The notes beneath the pieces were generated by a model that was not told where the DNA came from, did no database searches, and worked only from the letters and a program-made list of their open reading frames with translations. A stretch of 64,000 bases of DNA from Barnesiella viscericola DSM 18177 (lineage in GTDB: Bacteria > Bacteroidota > Bacteroidia > Bacteroidales > Barnesiellaceae): contig NZ_CP007034.1 of assembly GCF_000512915.1 (NCBI RefSeq), positions 2,232,001 to 2,296,000 on the forward strand. The letters run 5' to 3'. Within the stretch, counting starts at the first letter, position 1, and every line of letters begins with the position of its first letter. The position numbers were made by a program, and so were the translations under genes. Shown here piece by piece: positions 60,664 through 64,000 of the stretch.

Positions 60664-61377
60664 ATGCAGATATTCTATGCTCCCGAGATAGAGACGCTCC
60701 ACGAGTTGCCCGAGGCCGAGAGTCAGCACTGTGTGAAGGTGCTGCGCATGAAGGAGGGCGACGAGATAGGTATTATCGACGGTCGGGGTACCCGCTATCG
60801 GGCCGAGATTGTCTTGGCTCACCCGAAGTGTTGCAGCGTAAGACTGCTCGAAAAGGTGGCTGCCCCTAACCCGTGGACCGCTCAGGTGCATGTGGCTATT
60901 GCTCCCACCAAGAATCTAGATCGCATCGAGTGGTTTGCCGAGAAGACTACCGAGATTGGTATCGATTCGATAACCTTGCTGCGCTGCCGGTTCTCGGAGC
61001 GGAAGGAGCTGAAGACCGAGCGGTTGAACAAGATTCTTGTCTCGGCCATGAAGCAATCGCTCAAAGCGGTACTGCCGCAACTCTCCGAGATGACTCCCTT
61101 TGCTGAATTTGTAGCTCGTCCCTTCGACGGGCAGAAGTTCATTGCCCACTGTTACCAGGAGGGTGAGCGTCGGGAGTTGACCGAACTCTATCGACCCGGT
61201 GAAAATGCCTTGATATTGATTGGCCCCGAGGGCGATTTCAGCCCCGAGGAGGTGGAGCAGGCTCTCGCCTGTGGATTTCAGCCCGTGATGCTGGGGCCGA
61301 GCCGCCTGCGCACCGAGACGGCTGGGGTAGTGGCCTGCCACACGATACACGTCATGAATCAATTAAACCCGAAATAA
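60664..61377 (+). CDS. rsmE: 16S rRNA (uracil(1498)-N3)-methyltransferase
   Basis: A 237-residue SPOUT-fold methyltransferase, dimeric, that methylates U1498 of 16S rRNA. An N-terminal PUA-like part (QIFYAPEI, EAESQHCVKVLRMKEGD) precedes the knotted SAM site: LIGPEGDFSPEEVEQA and LGPSRLRTETAGVVA. It overlaps kdsA by one base (TAATG), so they are translated from the same message. Confidence 0.95.
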   Translation: MQIFYAPEIETLHELPEAESQHCVKVLRMKEGDEIGIIDGRGTRYRAEIVLAHPKCCSVRLLEKVAAPNPWTAQVHVAIAPTKNLDRIEWFAEKTTEIGIDSITLLRCRFSERKELKTERLNKILVSAMKQSLKAVLPQLSEMTPFAEFVARPFDGQKFIAHCYQEGERRELTELYRPGENALILIGPEGDFSPEEVEQALACGFQPVMLGPSRLRTETAGVVACHTIHVMNQLNPK

Positions 61378-62198
61378 TGGAAATCGAAAAACTGAAATAT
61401 ACCGACAGCGGCAACTTCTTCCTGATGGCCGGCCCCTGTGTAATCGAAGGGGAGTCGATGGCCATGGAGATTGCCGAGAAAATCGTGCGTATGACCGATG
61501 CGTTGCACGTTCCCTACATATTCAAAGGCTCTTACCGTAAGGCCAACCGTTCCCGCCTCGACTCCTTTACCGGCATCGGCGACGAGAAGGCCTTGAAGAT
61601 TCTGCGCCGGGTGGGCGAGACCTACCAGATACCGGTTGTGACTGATATTCACACGGCCGACGAGGCCCGCATGGCGGCCCAGTATGTCGACGTGTTGCAG
61701 ATTCCCGCCTTCCTGTGCCGTCAGACCGACTTGCTGGTCGCCGCCGCCCAGACCGGGCGTGTGGTCAACATCAAGAAGGGGCAGTTCCTCTCGCCCGAGT
61801 CGATGAAGTTTGCCGCTCAGAAGGTAGTCGATGCCGGCAATGACCGGGTGATGATTACCGAGCGGGGCACCACCTTCGGCTATCAGGATTTGATTGTCGA
61901 CTATCGCGGTATCCCGGTGATGCAGAAGTTTGGATTCCCCGTCGTGCTCGATGCTACCCACTCGTTGCAACGGCCCAATCAAGACTCGGGTGTAACCGGT
62001 GGTATGCCCGAACTCATCGAGACGATAGCTCGTGCCGGGGTGGCCGTGGGGGTCGACGGCCTCTTTATGGAGACCCACCCCAATCCCCGCGAAGCCAAGT
62101 CGGACGGTGCCAACATGCTGCCCCTCTCGTTGCTCGAAGGGCTGCTCACCCGGTTGGTACAACTGCGACGCACGATCCTCGCTTTTGACCGGAAATAA
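61377..62198 (+). CDS. kdsA: 3-deoxy-8-phosphooctulonate synthase (Kdo8P synthase)
   Basis: Condenses arabinose-5-phosphate with phosphoenolpyruvate to Kdo-8-phosphate for the LPS inner core; 273 residues. Visible: FLMAGPCVIEGE, FKGSYRKANRS, TDIHTADEA, DVLQIPAFLCRQTDLL and DATHSLQRPN, ending in a loop with GLFMETHPNP. The Cys in AGPCVIEG marks either metal type. The gene follows rsmE directly. Confidence 0.95.
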   Translation: MEIEKLKYTDSGNFFLMAGPCVIEGESMAMEIAEKIVRMTDALHVPYIFKGSYRKANRSRLDSFTGIGDEKALKILRRVGETYQIPVVTDIHTADEARMAAQYVDVLQIPAFLCRQTDLLVAAAQTGRVVNIKKGQFLSPESMKFAAQKVVDAGNDRVMITERGTTFGYQDLIVDYRGIPVMQKFGFPVVLDATHSLQRPNQDSGVTGGMPELIETIARAGVAVGVDGLFMETHPNPREAKSDGANMLPLSLLEGLLTRLVQLRRTILAFDRK

Positions 62199-62313
62199 CA
62201 CTCTCCGATTATAACCCAGTTACGGGAGGAAACGACACGAGGGGCATTGGCCTCTGAAATTTGTTCTCTCCCTTTTTCCCCGTCCTCAGACCCGGTGAAA
62301 ACCTGCGGCCCGA

Positions 62314-62345
62314 TTTGCCCGGGCTGGCTCCATTTTGTATCTTTG
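62314..62345 (+). promoter_or_regulatory. Promoter of the MBL-fold gene
   Basis: TTTG 62314-62317, a 20-base spacer, TATCTTTG 62338-62345; leader about 25 bases. Confidence 0.75.
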
Positions 62346-62374
62346 CAGACCGTAAAAACGGAAATACGACGAAG

Positions 62375-63187
62375 ATGAATCACAATTTTATCACGATGCT
62401 GGGTACGGGCAATGCCATGGCTACCCGTTGCTATAACACCTGTTTTGTACTGGGCACGGCGACCTCCCGTTGTCTGGTCGATGCCGGGGGCGGCAACGGG
62501 GTGCTTTCGCAACTCGAAAAGGCACACATCGACCTGGGCGAGATACACGATATGTTTGTCACCCACGCCCACACCGACCACATTCTGGGGGCCGTGTGGG
62601 TGGTGCGTATGGTGATAAACCGCCTGAAAAACCATCGATACGAAGGTCGGTTCACCGTGTATGGCCACGACAAGGCGTTGAAGGTGCTCGACTGGATATG
62701 CCGGGAGACCTTCTCGGCCAAGGACCGCTCCTTTCTGGGGGAGTCGGTTCGCTTCTGCGAGGTGAAGGACCAGGACCGCTTCGAGGTGGGCGACATGCGA
62801 TTCCAATGTTTCGACATCTTGTCGACCAAGGAGAAGCAGTTTGGCTTTCGGGCCGAGTTGCCGGGTGGGCGGACGCTCGTCTGTCTGGGCGACGAGCCCT
62901 ACAACGAGGCCAACCGCACCTACGCCGAGCACGCCGACTGGCTGTTGTGCGAGGCCTTCTGCCTCTACCGCGATCGTGATATTTTCAAGCCCTACGAGAA
63001 GCACCACAGTACGGCGCTCGAAGCCGGGACTTTGGCCGAAGAGCTGGGGGTGAAAAATCTGCTGCTTTACCACACCGAGGATCGCAACCTCGCCATTCGC
63101 AAGGAGGCCTATCGGGCCGAGGCCTTGCAGCATTTCACCGGGCAGGTGTTTGTCCCCGACGATTTGGAGACGATTGATTTGGATTGA
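62375..63187 (+). CDS. MBL-fold metallo-hydrolase
   Basis: A 270-residue metallo-beta-lactamase-fold enzyme: LGTGNAMATRCYNT at the start, THAHTDHILG (metal site) near residue 70, and late LLCEAFCL, KHHSTALEAG and LLYHTEDRN. It resembles the RNase Z-like branch but lacks the tRNA-binding arm. Substrate unknown. The frame opens at 62261; MNHNFITMLG at 62375 is 30 bases after the promoter. Confidence 0.88.
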   Translation: MNHNFITMLGTGNAMATRCYNTCFVLGTATSRCLVDAGGGNGVLSQLEKAHIDLGEIHDMFVTHAHTDHILGAVWVVRMVINRLKNHRYEGRFTVYGHDKALKVLDWICRETFSAKDRSFLGESVRFCEVKDQDRFEVGDMRFQCFDILSTKEKQFGFRAELPGGRTLVCLGDEPYNEANRTYAEHADWLLCEAFCLYRDRDIFKPYEKHHSTALEAGTLAEELGVKNLLLYHTEDRNLAIRKEAYRAEALQHFTGQVFVPDDLETIDLD

Positions 63188-63235
63188 TGCGAACGGCAGG
63201 CCATTGGTTTTCTTGTGAAAAATCGGTTTTCAGCG

Positions 63236-63265
63236 TTGTTTTATTGGGAAAAATTTATATATTTG
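63236..63265 (+). promoter_or_regulatory. Promoter of the TPR gene at the window end
   Basis: TTG 63236-63238, a 19-base spacer, TATATTTG 63258-63265; about 195 bases of leader. Confidence 0.5.
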
Positions 63266-63462
63266 GATAACCATATAGCAGTCGGTTGGGCAAAGTCCGA
63301 TAGCAGCGGCTGTCTCTCATCTCCTTTGCATTTCCGGTCTCTATATTCGACGCATGGGTTGCGGCTATCGAGGGTGATGGAAGGTTCATGTATCCTCAAA
63401 GAGAAACTCCCGGCAGCCGAAACACCGCAAATGATTAACCAAAAGTAGAAAGGGGGTTTACG

Positions 63463-64000
63463 ATGGGTACACGACGCAACTACATGATGGGAATTGTCCT
63501 ATTGGGATTATCGGTAGTTCCTGCTCCGGTATGGGGTGCAAGTGACGACGATCTGGTAAATGCCATGATGGAGGTCTATGCCGAAGAGCTGGCCGCCAAT
63601 CCACGCGATTATCGCACCTATTATTGTCGGGCTGCTGCCTATTTCAGCCAGGGGAATATGGATATGGCCTTGGCGGATATCAATCAGGCCATCAAATATT
63701 TTCCCCGCAAAGAAAAAGAAGATCTGTCCCGTACCTATTTGCTGAGGTCTCGTATTTTGACATTGAAAGGCGACGACAAGTCGGCCCTGACCGACTTGAA
63801 CAGTGCCCTGCGTCTGGTGCCCAACCTGCGCCAGGCCTTGAAGGACAGGGGCGACCTGCTCTGTCGGTTGGGACAGTACGACCTGGCCAAAATCGATTAT
63901 AACAATTTGCTGCGTCTCGATACCCGCAATCAAAGTGCCTATCTGGGGTTGGCGCGTATTGAGGCTCACCAGGGAGCGACGGCCCATGCCCAGGAGCTGT
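63463..64000 (+). CDS. Exported TPR protein (cut by the window end)
   Basis: The first 179 residues only; the frame is open at 64000. A signal peptide (about 1-25, VPAPVWGA) precedes TPR units (DYRTYYCRAAAYFSQGNMDM, KSALTDLNSALRLVPNLRQ, RLGQYDLAKIDYNNLLRLDT). A partner-binding scaffold in the periplasm or at the outer membrane is likely; nothing more can be said without the 3' end. Confidence 0.85.
   Translation, partial: MGTRRNYMMGIVLLGLSVVPAPVWGASDDDLVNAMMEVYAEELAANPRDYRTYYCRAAAYFSQGNMDMALADINQAIKYFPRKEKEDLSRTYLLRSRILTLKGDDKSALTDLNSALRLVPNLRQALKDRGDLLCRLGQYDLAKIDYNNLLRLDTRNQSAYLGLARIEAHQGATAHAQEL

Noticed and set aside
62261-62374. An upstream extension of the MBL-fold protein
   Set aside because: It would start before the promoter at 62314-62345.

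Overview
The window is bacterial chromosome from a member of the Bacteroidales. Evidence: most units start behind the Bacteroidetes promoter (TTTG or TTG, about 19-20 bases, then TAnnTTTG); many products belong to families restricted to this phylum (PorX, PorW/SprE, PorT, DUF5723, DUF5106, FimB/Mfa2-like, BspA-type leucine-rich repeats with a type IX sorting tail); and ribosomal protein S1 is preceded by a long A/T-rich leader. Base composition is near 50-55% GC. A Barnesiella- or Coprobacter-like gut organism is plausible, but the genus cannot be fixed from the sequence alone. I see no integrated phage, intact insertion sequence, CRISPR array or rRNA operon; most of the window is core genome.

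Layout. 1-9.4 kb: tandem promoter repeats, then frr and pyrH, birA and yraN, a SIMPL protein, tadA, an acyltransferase, rpsA and rnz. 9.5-14.2 kb: small DNA-binding and CDGSH proteins, purT behind a second pair of promoter repeats, divergent tRNA-Phe and tRNA-Pro, a Sua5/TsaC protein and mdh. 14.3-29.3 kb: mostly envelope and export genes (DUF5723, a large lipoprotein, a 1924-residue alpha-2-macroglobulin, a DAACS symporter, a YD-repeat protein, a fimbrial-anchor-like lipoprotein). 29.4-37.5 kb: a seven-gene leftward unit, aroA - hypothetical - metal ABC permease - porW - porX - tsaE - Imm17-like. 37.8-43.3 kb: rplU-rpmA, a DUF5106 protein, MATE and DUF3109 genes, gpmI. 43.9-49.7 kb: four consecutive uncharacterised exported proteins. 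49.7-57.8 kb: rplS, a 5'-nucleotidase split into two genes, a GH3/serine-hydrolase fusion, porT, and a secreted leucine-rich protein. 58-64 kb: a 55-residue ferredoxin, a transposase remnant, a bifunctional nuclease, nupG, rsmE, kdsA, an MBL-fold hydrolase and a TPR protein cut by the window end.

Themes. Three type IX secretion (T9SS) components (PorX, PorW, PorT) and one likely T9SS cargo lie in one window. Kdo synthesis, exported glycosidase/nucleotidase enzymes and several lipoproteins make it rich in envelope functions.

The most unusual signal is a dispersed intergenic repeat of about 75-90 bases that carries a complete promoter with both boxes at a fixed 20-base spacing in the clear copies. 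It occurs in head-to-tail pairs at 1-182, 10.2-10.35 kb and 37.55-37.66 kb (second copy degenerate), and singly at 58.6 kb, in each case pointing at an adjacent gene. The four-gene exported cluster at 43.9-49.7 kb, with a long structured leader and a hexanucleotide repeat in its first gene, is the best candidate for an undescribed system.
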